A stretch of 64,000 nucleotides of DNA from Aliiroseovarius halocynthiae (GCF_007004645.1 NZ_ML660020.1:62001-126000); one strand, 5' to 3'. Shown: positions 53,343 through 63,704, counted from the stretch's first letter. A program made the numbers and translations. The notes: generated from the letters alone by a model not told the origin.

Positions 53343-54020
53343 TTACTTCGCGGCTTTCAAGCGTTCCAAAACGCTTGCGCCAGTTGCTTTTGTCCGGTCG
53401 CCGAAACCCGCATCCTCAAGCCGGTCGGCGACATTGTGATGGGCCAGGTCCTGATCAATTTCCCGCAGGATCTCGGCCTGTTCGAACGGGTCATCTTCGT
53501 TCAGCACGTTGTGGATCAGCTCTTCCGCCTCTTCCAAGGCTCCTGCCCCAGACAAGGTTGTCGCCAGCTTGTGATGTACGCCTGCCTCGACCCGTGAAGC
53601 ACGCGCTGCAATCGCACCCTGTTTCAAATCTGTGATACGCCGGTTCACCGTTTCGACTGAGGCACGCAAACGGATCACCCGCGCCTCTAGCCGTTCCTGC
53701 GTTGCCAAACGTGTGGCACGTTCGTTTTCCAGTGACGCGATGGCCGTTGCGGCCTCTTGCGCCAGCTTGTCGCGCTTGGCTGCCAGCGCCTCGGTCGCGC
53801 GTGTTTCAAGATCAGTGATGCGACCGGTCAGCGTGTCGACCATCCGCTCTTCCGTGCGGGCGCGCTGGGTCAAGGCGGCCAAACTCATCTTCGCAGCTTT
53901 GAGCCCCTGATTGGCTTCTCGAATTTTCTGGTCGATCAGCTCGATCGAGTATGTCTCTCGCACCCGCTCTTCTGCGCGGGCGTTTGCCCCATCAAAAAGT
54001 GTCTTCAAAGTTCTGAACAT
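53343..54020 (-). CDS. PspA/IM30 family protein
   Basis: 225 aa from ATG 54020 (CTGGAGG site just upstream; the frame extends to 54044 through a TTG inside an operator). Almost entirely helical coiled coil: MFRTLKTLFDGANARAEERV is the amphipathic membrane-binding start, then long heptad regions ALTQRARTEERMVDTLTGRITDLETRATEALAAKRDKLAQEA and RATRLATQERLEARVIRLRASVETVNRRI. Members bind damaged inner membrane and keep it intact. There is no pspF or pspBC; a TetR gene precedes it. Confidence 0.82.
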   Translation of the reverse strand: MFRTLKTLFDGANARAEERVRETYSIELIDQKIREANQGLKAAKMSLAALTQRARTEERMVDTLTGRITDLETRATEALAAKRDKLAQEAATAIASLENERATRLATQERLEARVIRLRASVETVNRRITDLKQGAIAARASRVEAGVHHKLATTLSGAGALEEAEELIHNVLNEDDPFEQAEILREIDQDLAHHNVADRLEDAGFGDRTKATGASVLERLKAAK

Positions 54021-54037
54021 CTGCGCCTCCAGTCTCG

Positions 54038-54107
54038 TGAACAACGTTCATACAATACAGATAGCAAATCATGAACATCGTTCAAGAACAATTTTGAACG
54101 ATGTTCA
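54038..54107. promoter_or_regulatory. Three TGAAC-N3-GTTCA operators before pspA
   Basis: TGAACAACGTTCA (54038-54050), TGAACATCGTTCA (54072-54084) and TGAACGATGTTCA (54095-54107); the second and third are exact reverse complements, so 54071-54108 is one large dyad. A fourth copy precedes tetR (54755-54767). The pattern is that of a TetR operator, and the tetR gene is immediately upstream. Confidence 0.8.
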
Positions 54108-54140
54108 TAATTTTTTAGGAATAGCTTTAATGTCAGATAC

Positions 54141-54740
54141 TTAGTTCGCAGAACCTGTCAGTTCGGTCAGGGTTTTCTCGATCATCAAGGCAATCATTTC
54201 CTTCGGAACACCCGAGATTCGCTGTTCCAGACCCAGCAAAACGATTCCATGGACCGACGAAAACAGCGCGCGCGTCATTAAGGCAATTTCCTCTGCACCC
54301 CGCGTAGGCCACAAATCGGCCAGCGTTTCCGAGATATTGGCGAACAGCTTGTCCAACTCGGCCTGATACCAATCGGGCACCTCGGCAACTGTCATGTGCA
54401 AATCGAACAGCGCTCGCCAGAGGTTGGTGTGTGCGGCGGCAAAATCCAGATATGTCTGCGACATCGCAATCAACACCCGCTGGGGTGATTGCCCCCCTGC
54501 CAAATGACGACTTTCAGCAATGTCCCGCCCCATCGCCAGGAAAGTTCGACCATTCACGGCCATCACCAGCGCATTCAGATCCTCAAAGACATTATAGATG
54601 GCACCTGTTGCACAGCCGACATCCTTTGCCAACTCGCGTGCTTTGATCGCGCCCGCTCCATCGCGCTTAATGCGCTCTTCTGCCGCCTCAATCAGGGCCA
54701 AACGCAATGCTTCGCGCCTTATTTCGCTTTTCCGTACCAT
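54141..54740 (-). CDS. TetR/AcrR-family regulator of the pspA-yiaAB unit
   Basis: 199 aa. N-terminal helix-turn-helix REALRLALIEAAEERIKRDGAGAIKARELAKDVGCATGAIYNVFEDLNALVMAVN, then a ligand domain with FAAAHTNLWRALFDLHMTVAEVPDWYQAEL and MTRALFSSVHGIVLLGLEQRISGVPKEMIALMIEKTL. The C-terminal domain is typical of TetR_C-33-like repressors. Operators of one sequence sit before it and before pspA, so it probably represses both. The inducer may be an amphipathic or membrane-perturbing compound; unproven. Confidence 0.85.
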   Translation of the reverse strand: MVRKSEIRREALRLALIEAAEERIKRDGAGAIKARELAKDVGCATGAIYNVFEDLNALVMAVNGRTFLAMGRDIAESRHLAGGQSPQRVLIAMSQTYLDFAAAHTNLWRALFDLHMTVAEVPDWYQAELDKLFANISETLADLWPTRGAEEIALMTRALFSSVHGIVLLGLEQRISGVPKEMIALMIEKTLTELTGSAN

Positions 54741-54754
54741 GCATGCCCCACATT

Positions 54755-54767
54755 TGAACCACGTTCA
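54755..54767. promoter_or_regulatory. TGAACCACGTTCA operator upstream of tetR
   Basis: Fourth copy of TGAAC-N3-GTTCA, 15 bp upstream of the tetR ATG at 54740. Its place implies autoregulation. Confidence 0.75.
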
Positions 54768-54807
54768 GAAATAGCGGGACATCAAATCAGAGCAAGGGAA
54801 AATTCAC

Positions 54808-55206
54808 TCAGCTGCCCAGATACCACATAAAACATGCCACCAATCCTGCCACCAAAAGCAGATTGAACGACAGGCTTGCGGTCCAGTTCAGAAAGATGTT
54901 CTTGCGGCGCCGCCACGGGTCAATTGACAGAAGATACCGCTCTATATCGGATGCAGCCAGATCCAACGCCGCCTCATCCAATTGGCGCAGCAACCGGGGA
55001 TGCTCTGCCCGCGATGTTGCATCAACCAACATCTGGCCCTTCACCCGCAAATGTCGTGGCAACAAGCGCCCTGCCCGGCGCAGCTTGGCATCGAAGCTTT
55101 TGCCCCGAACATCCAACCGCTCCTCCAATAGCTGGGACAGCCGCTCTGTTCGCGCTGCAATATCCAATTCTATCCCCGATATGCCTTCCTCAACGGCGGC
55201 AAGCAT
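54808..55206 (-). CDS. Hypothetical protein with C-terminal membrane helix
   Basis: 132 aa. Residues 1-95 are helical and charged, with heptad character (GIELDIAARTERLSQLLEERL, FDAKLRRAGRLLPRHLRVK, LLRQLDEAALDLAASDIERYLLSIDP); then RRKNIFLNWTASLSFNLLLVAGLVACFMWYLGS, a tail anchor. Family not recognised. Upstream of tetR on the same strand, 67 bp away; a separate promoter for tetR with the operator in between suggests it is a different transcript. Divergent from the hydrolase. Confidence 0.6.
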   Translation of the reverse strand: MLAAVEEGISGIELDIAARTERLSQLLEERLDVRGKSFDAKLRRAGRLLPRHLRVKGQMLVDATSRAEHPRLLRQLDEAALDLAASDIERYLLSIDPWRRRKNIFLNWTASLSFNLLLVAGLVACFMWYLGS

Positions 55207-55293
55207 AACTGCATCTCACATGGATCGAAAACCCAAAAGCGATATGCGTCAGTTCCGGGTTCAATCCGTGTGCGCATCACGGTATCAGAGCTT

Positions 55294-56058
55294 ATGCTTA
55301 CGATGCAGACATTCGGGGAAGACACCACCCGCCCGCCCATCCTGATCGTGCACGGGCTTTTCGGCTCGGGCCGGAATTGGAATGTGATTGCCAAGCGCCT
55401 GTCGGATGAACGGCGCATTGTTTCCGTTGATATGCGCAACCACGGCGACAGCCCGCAATTCGCGACGCAAAGCTATTACGACATGGCCGAGGATCTGGCG
55501 AAGGTTGTGCGCCAGATCGGCGGACAGGCCGATGTGATCGGACATTCCATGGGGGGCAAGGCGTCGATGATCCTTGCGCTTGATAACGGTGCCTTGGTGA
55601 ACCGGCTTCTGGTGGCCGACATCGCTCCGGTTCCGTATGCCCATAGTCAGCAGTCGATGATCGAGGCGATGCGCAGCATTGACCTGAGCCGTGTGAACAC
55701 GCGCGCAGACGCTGATCAACAGTTGGCACAGGTTCTGGATGACGTGTCGGTGCGGGCCTTCCTGCTACAATCCCTGAATGTAAAGGCGCGTCAGTGGAAG
55801 CTGAACCTGAACGTGCTGGAGGCTGAAATGGCCAAGATTGTTGGCTTCCCGGATGTCTCGGGCACGTTTACTGGGCCCACATTGTTTCTGGCGGGTGCAA
55901 CCTCGGACTATGTCCTGCCTGAACATCGCCCCACAATCAAAGCGCTGTTTCCAGCCGCCAGACAGGCCAAAATCCCGGGTGCGGGCCACTGGCTGCATGC
56001 AGAGAAACCGCGCGAGTTTGAAGCAGCCGCGCGCAGTTTCTTGAATCACCCCGCCTAG
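55294..56058 (+). CDS. Alpha/beta hydrolase, YbfF-like esterase
   Basis: 254 aa from ATG 55294; the GTG at 55270 and ATG 55303 are alternatives. Oxyanion HGLFGSGRNW, DMRNHGDSP, nucleophile Ser in GHSMGGKASMILAL, late Asp in FLAGATSDYVLP and His in PGAGHWLHAEKP form the full triad. Close to E. coli YbfF, an esterase of unknown natural substrate (acyl-CoA or short ester). Terminated at 56066. Confidence 0.85.
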   Translation: MLTMQTFGEDTTRPPILIVHGLFGSGRNWNVIAKRLSDERRIVSVDMRNHGDSPQFATQSYYDMAEDLAKVVRQIGGQADVIGHSMGGKASMILALDNGALVNRLLVADIAPVPYAHSQQSMIEAMRSIDLSRVNTRADADQQLAQVLDDVSVRAFLLQSLNVKARQWKLNLNVLEAEMAKIVGFPDVSGTFTGPTLFLAGATSDYVLPEHRPTIKALFPAARQAKIPGAGHWLHAEKPREFEAAARSFLNHPA

Positions 56059-56065
56059 CAAAACA

Positions 56066-56092
56066 AAACCCCGCATCAAGGCGGGGTTTTTT
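56066..56092. terminator. Terminator between hydrolase and NDUFS4-like gene
   Basis: AACCCCGC (56067-56074) with GCGGGGTT (56081-56088), 6-nt loop, then TTTT; on the minus strand AAAACCCC is followed by TTTTG, so it may serve both convergent genes. Confidence 0.88.
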
Positions 56093-56119
56093 AGATGCGC
56101 TTACGATTGACGTGTTGTC

Positions 56120-56431
56120 TTAGTGCGTCCACGGACCACGGCGGTTGGTGGCAAAGTTTTCACCATAGCCGCCAGCACGGATATTCTGTTTGCGTTTATG
56201 CGGCTCTGTGACCGTCGCTTCGATCCCATGCTCTTTGGCATAGTCCAGTGCGGCGGCCTTACTTTGGAACTTCAGGCGGACTTGGCTTTGCGTGTCCGAC
56301 GATCCTGTCCAGCCCATAAGTGGATCAATCTCGCGCGTCTCATCAGCGGCATATTCCAGCACCCAAACCTTGGTCTTTCCCATACCCGACGACATTGCAT
56401 TGCGGGCGGGCTGATAAATACGAGCACGCAT
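56120..56431 (-). CDS. NADH dehydrogenase accessory subunit NDUFS4-like
   Basis: 103 aa from ATG 56431, which has CAAGGAG upstream (frame opens 56482). [65 protein letters not shown] and the basic C-terminus [21 protein letters not shown] match the ETC_C1_NDUFS4 family, an accessory subunit of respiratory complex I shared with mitochondria. Stand-alone, far from the nuo operon. Function in assembly or stability of the peripheral arm is inferred by homology. Confidence 0.9.
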   Translation of the reverse strand: MRARIYQPARNAMSSGMGKTKVWVLEYAADETREIDPLMGWTGSSDTQSQVRLKFQSKAAALDYAKEHGIEATVTEPHKRKQNIRAGGYGENFATNRRGPWTH

Positions 56432-56583
56432 TCGGCATCTCCTTGCAGATCTGGGATGGTTATCCGTCAACCGCGCCTGCATTTCAAGGCGGAATCAAAG
56501 GCGTGCAGCAGCTGAACGTTTACGCTGCGATAATCTCGGTCAATTCGATATCCGTGAGTGCGGCGATGAGGTGAGAGCAGAGT

Positions 56584-56644
56584 GACTGCCGGTAACGACG
56601 AGGGAGCGAGGGGTGGGGTGGGTGTATCGTCGCCACCGGCAGTC
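56584..56644. other. Long hairpin with a G-quadruplex motif as loop
   Basis: GACTGCCGGT (56584-56593) pairs with ACCGGCAGTC (56635-56644); after a 2x2 internal loop CGACGA (56596-56601) pairs with TCGTCG (56627-56632). The 25-nt loop 56602-56626 has G runs at 56602-56604, 56610-56613, 56615-56618 and 56620-56622 separated by 5, 1 and 1 bases, a canonical intramolecular G-quadruplex pattern. May be an ncRNA or regulatory structure; no gene known. Confidence 0.6.
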
Positions 56645-56996
56645 CGTTCTGCTGCTTGCCTAATCACGCTAGCGCAGCGGTTGCACGACCACAAGCGCTA
56701 AATACACTTCGAATTGAAAAAATTCACACGCAAAGTGCATTTTTTATTCTTTTTTTACAGATGCTTAGCTGGCTCTCTTGCAAATCAAGAACCACGAGAT
56801 GATTGAAGATTACATCATCTTATGATTGCTAGGAATTGTAACATCCAAGCAATCTTTTAGCTTTGTGCCACCATACTCTTCCAATTTAGTTAACACGGCA
56901 ATTCACCAAAAATGGGGAGATACGCGAGGTTTCATAGCATCGCCCACTTGAAGAAGAACAAAAAGTGACCATTCTGGAAGGAACGGAGAGATTCGC
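56645..56996. other. AT-rich non-coding region upstream of uvrB
   Basis: No credible gene. Two small stem-loops are visible: GATGAT/ATCATC near 56800-56820 and GATTGCT/AGCAATC near 56824-56854. No GTTC-N7-GTTC or GAAC-N7-GAAC LexA box of alphaproteobacteria was seen. A T-rich stretch around 56740-56757 could end a transcript from the hairpin at 56584. Confidence 0.45.
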
Positions 56997-59183
<2,187 letters not shown>

Positions 59184-59215
59184 AGTAACTTTAGTTTCGA
59201 ACAAGGAACCAAGCT

Positions 59216-60058
59216 TTGGAAATTTTGATTTTTGTTCTGCTTCTTGTTGTCGCTTTCGCAGGCCTCGATACGCTTCACCCTAGAGCTTCAGAAGCATTGT
59301 CCAAAGTCTTGCGCGCCGAAGGCATCTCCTCCACTCGAACCGGGGACCCCATCGACGGAATAATCGGTAAAAGCGCGTTCATTATCTCGCTACTTTTCAG
59401 CAATAGAACTGGCATCTCGATTAGAGCATGCATGGTTTTTGTACTACTTGTCACAATCCTGTCCGTCCGTCTGTCCGTCTCCGCAGGAAACGTAGAATTT
59501 CGCAGCCTGGGCGAAATTCTACGTCACTACACATGGTCGAATACTCTTAGTACAGCGCTCATCTTCCTATTCGCCACCATAAACTGTTGGTTCAGCGTTT
59601 TCATAATGACTGCCGTTCATTTCATTTGGCGGACCCGGAACATAGCAGGGATTTGGCGCGTGATAATCGAGTTTCTCATATCGAGTTCTCCAAACGTGAC
59701 CATTATGATGGTCTCGCTGGCATTTTCTGGGTATATGGGTATTGATATCAACAGCGGCCTTAGTGGCGGGTTTCAGATTGCCCGAAGCAGCATAGAAAAT
59801 AACTCACTGCAATTTGTACACATTATTCTTTTCATCGCGAGTGGCGCGCTCGTCGGGCTGTCCGTTCCTGTTGCAACAACATCAGTACATATACTGGGAA
59901 TATGTTTAGTGATTGGGGCAAGAACAGCGGTAAAAATACTACAGCCAGTATTCGTGCTCGGCCATAAATTAGAACTCAGCGTTTATCGTTTTCCTTTCAC
60001 GTTTCTAGCAATGCTCGCCTCAGCTAGTGTCGCGCTCCTTGATTTGGTCTGGGGCTAG
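59216..60058 (+). CDS. Hypothetical polytopic membrane protein, AT-rich gene
   Basis: 280 aa with about six hydrophobic segments (ILIFVLLLVVAFAGL; FVLLVTILSVRLSVSAGN; LSTALIFLFATINCWFSVFIMTAV; FLISSSPNVTIMMVSLAFSG; FVHIILFIASGALVGLSV; FLAMLASASVALLDLVWG). A cytosolic loop with a charged start KVLRAEGISSTRTGDPIDG follows the first. No family recognised. Base composition is clearly less GC-rich and codon use differs from uvrB and iorB, so recent acquisition is likely. No Shine-Dalgarno of note. Confidence 0.6.
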   Translation: MEILIFVLLLVVAFAGLDTLHPRASEALSKVLRAEGISSTRTGDPIDGIIGKSAFIISLLFSNRTGISIRACMVFVLLVTILSVRLSVSAGNVEFRSLGEILRHYTWSNTLSTALIFLFATINCWFSVFIMTAVHFIWRTRNIAGIWRVIIEFLISSSPNVTIMMVSLAFSGYMGIDINSGLSGGFQIARSSIENNSLQFVHIILFIASGALVGLSVPVATTSVHILGICLVIGARTAVKILQPVFVLGHKLELSVYRFPFTFLAMLASASVALLDLVWG

Positions 60059-60130
60059 CCAGCGCCGCAATCAACTAACAGCATCAAAACATGGCCGGAA
60101 ACACCACCCCTCACGCAAGCCCAAACCACC

Positions 60131-60226
60131 CCGAGCGGCACCTCAACCGGCCTCTCGCCTGTCGCCCGGAAAATCGCCTCGGCCAGAGCAGGCGCTGCGG
60201 GCGGAACGGGCAACGCCCTCACCAAC
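60131..60226 (-). pseudogene. Remnant of an iorB-type molybdopterin subunit C-terminus
   Basis: In the minus frame it reads PVPPAAPALAEAIFRATGER, the same as the end of the intact gene at 61468-63702; a preceding VGE is out of frame, and the conserved ending is replaced by unrelated residues. The core of 26 bases at 60161-60186 is identical to 61520-61545. No rest of the gene is seen, so this is a scrap left by a duplication or decay of a paralogue. Confidence 0.75.
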
Positions 60227-60286
60227 GGATTGTATGTTTATGATCCCAGCTGTGGAAAGTACCTATGCGCGAAGCGCCAAAAAACT

Positions 60287-60337
60287 AGGCTCACAGCGTG
60301 AGCCACCAGATACCATGAGGGCGCGCCGCAGCGCGCC
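60287..60337. repeat. Double hairpin between convergent genes (repeat copy 2)
   Basis: GGCTCACAGCGTGAGCC (60287-60303) followed by ACCA is the same unit as at 2381-2397, one base different; beside it is GGGCGCGC/GCGCGCCC (60318-60325 with 60330-60337). Again it lies between convergent genes and probably acts as terminator or insulator. Confidence 0.65.
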
Positions 60338-60356
60338 CACTTTGTAAAATCAGATC

Positions 60357-61196
60357 TTAGCTTACGCTGGCCATACGCAAACCTGCGCGCGATGCGGTGG
60401 GCAGGTCCTTTAGCATCGCAGCGATCGACGACCGCATGGTGGTATATAGCTCCAGCGCGTCTTCGATGTCGTCAAGATCCTTGCCGCCGTCCACCGACGG
60501 GTCCGTCTCTTGCGCGGCGATTTCCTTTAATCGCAGGGTCACGGTTTCGTTGCCGATCTCTTTGCCCTTCATCTCTTTCAGATAGGCCTCCAACGACGGA
60601 GCAGCCGGGCGTTTCGCGCCTTTCGCGATCGCATCCCAATAGACACCCAGAACAATCGCATGGGCGCGATGCAGGTGGAACGCGGCAGCCGTCGGCATAT
60701 CAAACGCAATGCAGCGCATCGCCTGATCCAGATCTGTCACCGCATCCGGAGCCTTGCCGGTCACGGAAGCCGGAAATGCCAGATGGCCGCGCTCGATCAG
60801 GATAGACGTGTCAAAGGCAGATTTCTGGTCGACGATGAAAATCTCGGCCTCGGACAGAGTGGCTTCCAGCTCGGCCTGGAACGCCATATAGCAATCGCGG
60901 ACATCGACAACCAGTTCGGGCGTAGGTGGGGTCGCCCCCGCACCGTCACGCATGCAGAATTGAAGCAGTTTCTGCATGCGGCTGTATAGCTCTACCGACA
61001 CAGCTTCGAGGTTCGGAAGTTGCTCGACACTGCTGGCAACGAACTCCTCGACGCCCTTCATGGCGTCCTGCACAATCGCACGCACTTCGTCGCATGTTTG
61101 CGGCTGACCGCCTGCGTCCTGACCGGTTTGCAACTTCAAGATATCGGCGGTGCTTTGCCCCAGAGCGTACAGATATCCAACTTTGATCTTATTCAT
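60357..61196 (-). CDS. Hypothetical protein with HEPN-like C-terminal region
   Basis: 279 aa from ATG 61196 (GAGAGG site upstream; the frame extends to 61274). N-terminal half is helical, with IVDQKSAFDTSILIERGHLAFP; residues about 173-235 run IAFDMPTAAAFHLHRAHAIVLGVYWDAIAK then SLEAYLKEMKGK, the pattern of helical HEPN-related orphan proteins found in defence and stress genes. The sequence HLHRAH offers Arg and His but not a clear Rx4-6H motif. The C-terminus DLDDIEDALELYTTMRSS is a further helix. Not assigned to a family; function unknown. Confidence 0.55.
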   Translation of the reverse strand: MNKIKVGYLYALGQSTADILKLQTGQDAGGQPQTCDEVRAIVQDAMKGVEEFVASSVEQLPNLEAVSVELYSRMQKLLQFCMRDGAGATPPTPELVVDVRDCYMAFQAELEATLSEAEIFIVDQKSAFDTSILIERGHLAFPASVTGKAPDAVTDLDQAMRCIAFDMPTAAAFHLHRAHAIVLGVYWDAIAKGAKRPAAPSLEAYLKEMKGKEIGNETVTLRLKEIAAQETDPSVDGGKDLDDIEDALELYTTMRSSIAAMLKDLPTASRAGLRMASVS

Positions 61197-61284
61197 GTGA
61201 GCAATCCTCTCTTCGTCCGGCGCAGAACAATACGATGAATTCATTTCGTCAATGAAATCAAATAGCGTGTGCAATGGCGGCGTT

Positions 61285-61311
61285 CACTTTACACTAAAGT
61301 GATACACTTTA
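61285..61311. repeat. 10-bp periodic CACTTTA repeats
   Basis: CACTTTA (61285-61291), TAAAGTG (61295-61301, its reverse complement) and CACTTTA (61305-61311), starts exactly 10 bp apart. Operator-like for a helix-following repressor; about 90 bp upstream of the start chosen for the leftward orphan. Confidence 0.55.
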
Positions 61312-61467
61312 GACGCACCTGCATGCGGCCACACACAACCATAGGATCAATCAGCGGTGTGGAATGCCACCCTCCATCGAGCAAGAATCACCACAAAGCA
61401 CGCCTCCATTTCTGAAGGCGCACCATCATGTCGGCCATGCTAAAGCTTGGAATCCAGCTGACTGCGA

Positions 61468-63702
61468 TCATGCGAAGTCGAAGGACTCTCCGAACGGCAT
61501 CTGGGTTGGGCGCTCTCCGGTCGCCCGGAAAATCGCCTCGGCCAGCGCAGGTGCGGCTGGCGGGACCGGGGGTTCGCCGACGCCGGTCACATAGTCCCGG
61601 TTCTCCATCCCGCGCACGAAAATCTCAGGCGCTTGGTTGTTGCGCAGGCCTTCGAAGTCAAAGAAGTTCTCTTGCTCGGCCATGCCATCGGCATAGGTGA
61701 TCTGGCTGTTGATCGCGTGGCCCAGCCCCCAGATCACGCCGCCTGCGACGAGGTTCTCAAAATTCACGGGGTCCACGACTTTGCCCACTTCGGCAGCGAC
61801 CCAGACTTTGTCCAGCTTGATGCCGTCCTCGCCATTGGTGATCTCGATGATCTGCGCGCAGGGGGTACCGAAGGATAGGCAGAAGGCCACGCCGCGGGCT
61901 TTGTTTGCGGCCAGATCTCCGCCCCAGCCCGACATCTCGGCCACGGCTTCCAAGGTCTTGCGCGAGGGGTCATCCGTCATCAGGCGCAGGCGTTCCTCGA
62001 CCGGGTCCGCGCCGGCCTCGTGGATCAGCGCATTCAGGAAGTTTTCGTGGAAGAACCCGTTCTGCGACGCGCCAACAGAGCGCCACGAGCTGACCGGCCC
62101 AAGCTGCGGCGCGCGGTATCCTGTCACGCGATAATTCGGGATCGCATAGGGTTGATCCCATAAGGCCTGCGTGATTGTGGTGTCGGGACCGGGAACCGGA
62201 AAGCCCTGCCGTTCCACCATCTGACTGTCCATGACCGAGGGTGAGGCGACCTTGATCTCCATCGCGGTCACTTTGCCGTCAGCCACAGCCCCCCGCCCGC
62301 GCATCATCGCGATTGGCCGGGTGAAGTCCTGAAGCGTATCTTCCTCGCGCTTATAGGTCAGTTTGACCGGCGTGCCCTTCATCGCCATCGCAAGTTCGGT
62401 CGCGCGTTTCACCACCTCGTCTTCCAGACGATGTCCGAAACTGCCGCCCATCATCAGGATGTGCACATGCACGTCATCGGCGTCCATGCCGGTCATCTTG
62501 GCGACACTGGCTTGCGTCATGCGCGGGATTTGGTTGCCGGTCCAGACATCGACGCGGCTGTCCGTCACCAGCACGGTGGCGTTCATCGGTTCCAGCGGTG
62601 CGTGGGCCAGATAGGGTGCGCGGTATTCGACCTCGACCGTGGCGTCTGCCCCGTCTAGATCGCCGTCATCGCGCGGGGTTGCATCCGCGTCGCCAGTGTC
62701 GATTGTGTCTGCCAGCACCTGCCAGTGTTGATCTTGTTCCGCCGGATAGGGGGCACTGTCCCATTCCACTTCAATCGCGTCTACCGCCTGAAACGCACGC
62801 CACGTGTTGTCGGCAATCACGCCCACACCGCCGGTGACAGGGATCACCTTTTGCACGCCGCGCATGGTTTCAACCTCGGACGCGTCGAACGAGATCATCT
62901 CGCCGCCCTTGCGGGGGTTCACGCGGACGGCAGCATGCACCATGCCATCCATCCGCATGTCGATGCCATAGCTTTGCGTGCCAGTGGATTTCGCCACCAT
63001 ATCCACGCGTTGCATGGGCTTTCCGACCAGACGCCATTGGGTCGAAGGGCGCAGGGTCACATCTGTCACCGGTGCGATCTCGGCAGCCTTCGCAGCCAGC
63101 GCCTGATACGGGATCCGTTTGCCGTCTGGCAGCACCACCGCGCCGCGTTCAGTCTTCAGCTGCGTGACCGCCAAGCCAGACATATCGGCCGCGGCGGCCT
63201 TCAGTGTCTCGCGAGCGACGGCGCCCGCGGCGCGAAGCTTTTCGAACCCGTCAGGCACAGTGGTCGAGCCGCCGGTGATCTGCATCCCCATCAGTTTGAC
63301 GACTGCCCCCATAAAGCCGCGCATCCCCTCGGCGACCGCGCCACGATCTGTCGATGGGAAGGGAACGCCCTCGCCCGCGATGGCAGTGTTCCAATAGGCG
63401 GCTGAAGGTGGGCCGGGATCGACGTTGATCTGGTCAAGCTCGATGTCCAGTTCTTCGGCGATCAGCGCCGCCTGAACCGAATACGCCCCTTGCCCTTTGT
63501 CAGCACGTGGCGTGATCAGTGTGACGCCATCGGCATTGATCAACACATAAGGCGTCAGCGCAGCTTCGCCCTGCGCCAGATCATCATCCAGCGGATTATC
63601 CACGGGCTGTTTGTATTTGTAATAGCCAAAGGCGACCCCGCCCAGAATGGCGGCCGAGCCGACAAGAAAGGTGCGGCGGGCGATGGTTCCGATACGTCCC
63701 AT
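61468..63702 (-). CDS. Xanthine dehydrogenase-family molybdopterin-binding subunit (IorB-like)
   Basis: 744 aa from ATG 63702 (frame opens 63777 inside the partner gene). Begins with a Tat-like signal (RRTFLVGSAAILGGVAFG), so it should act at or beyond the inner membrane. Molybdenum cofactor binding is seen in GTQSYGIDMRMDGMVHAAV, YLAHAPLEPMNATV, MMGGSFGHRLEDEVVKRATELA, YRAPQLGPVSSWRSVGASQNGFFHE and VGEPPVPPAAPALAEAIFRATGER. Resembles the large subunit of isoquinoline 1-oxidoreductase and aldehyde dehydrogenases of the IorB type, which lack the FAD domain. Substrate unknown; needs molybdate. Confidence 0.88.
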   Translation of the reverse strand: MGRIGTIARRTFLVGSAAILGGVAFGYYKYKQPVDNPLDDDLAQGEAALTPYVLINADGVTLITPRADKGQGAYSVQAALIAEELDIELDQINVDPGPPSAAYWNTAIAGEGVPFPSTDRGAVAEGMRGFMGAVVKLMGMQITGGSTTVPDGFEKLRAAGAVARETLKAAAADMSGLAVTQLKTERGAVVLPDGKRIPYQALAAKAAEIAPVTDVTLRPSTQWRLVGKPMQRVDMVAKSTGTQSYGIDMRMDGMVHAAVRVNPRKGGEMISFDASEVETMRGVQKVIPVTGGVGVIADNTWRAFQAVDAIEVEWDSAPYPAEQDQHWQVLADTIDTGDADATPRDDGDLDGADATVEVEYRAPYLAHAPLEPMNATVLVTDSRVDVWTGNQIPRMTQASVAKMTGMDADDVHVHILMMGGSFGHRLEDEVVKRATELAMAMKGTPVKLTYKREEDTLQDFTRPIAMMRGRGAVADGKVTAMEIKVASPSVMDSQMVERQGFPVPGPDTTITQALWDQPYAIPNYRVTGYRAPQLGPVSSWRSVGASQNGFFHENFLNALIHEAGADPVEERLRLMTDDPSRKTLEAVAEMSGWGGDLAANKARGVAFCLSFGTPCAQIIEITNGEDGIKLDKVWVAAEVGKVVDPVNFENLVAGGVIWGLGHAINSQITYADGMAEQENFFDFEGLRNNQAPEIFVRGMENRDYVTGVGEPPVPPAAPALAEAIFRATGERPTQMPFGESFDFA

Positions 63703-63704
63703 GA

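Noticed and set aside
56700-56996. SOS (LexA) box upstream of uvrB
   Set aside because: No GTTC-N7-GTTC or GAAC-N7-GAAC pair with correct spacing; scattered GAAC tetramers do not match.
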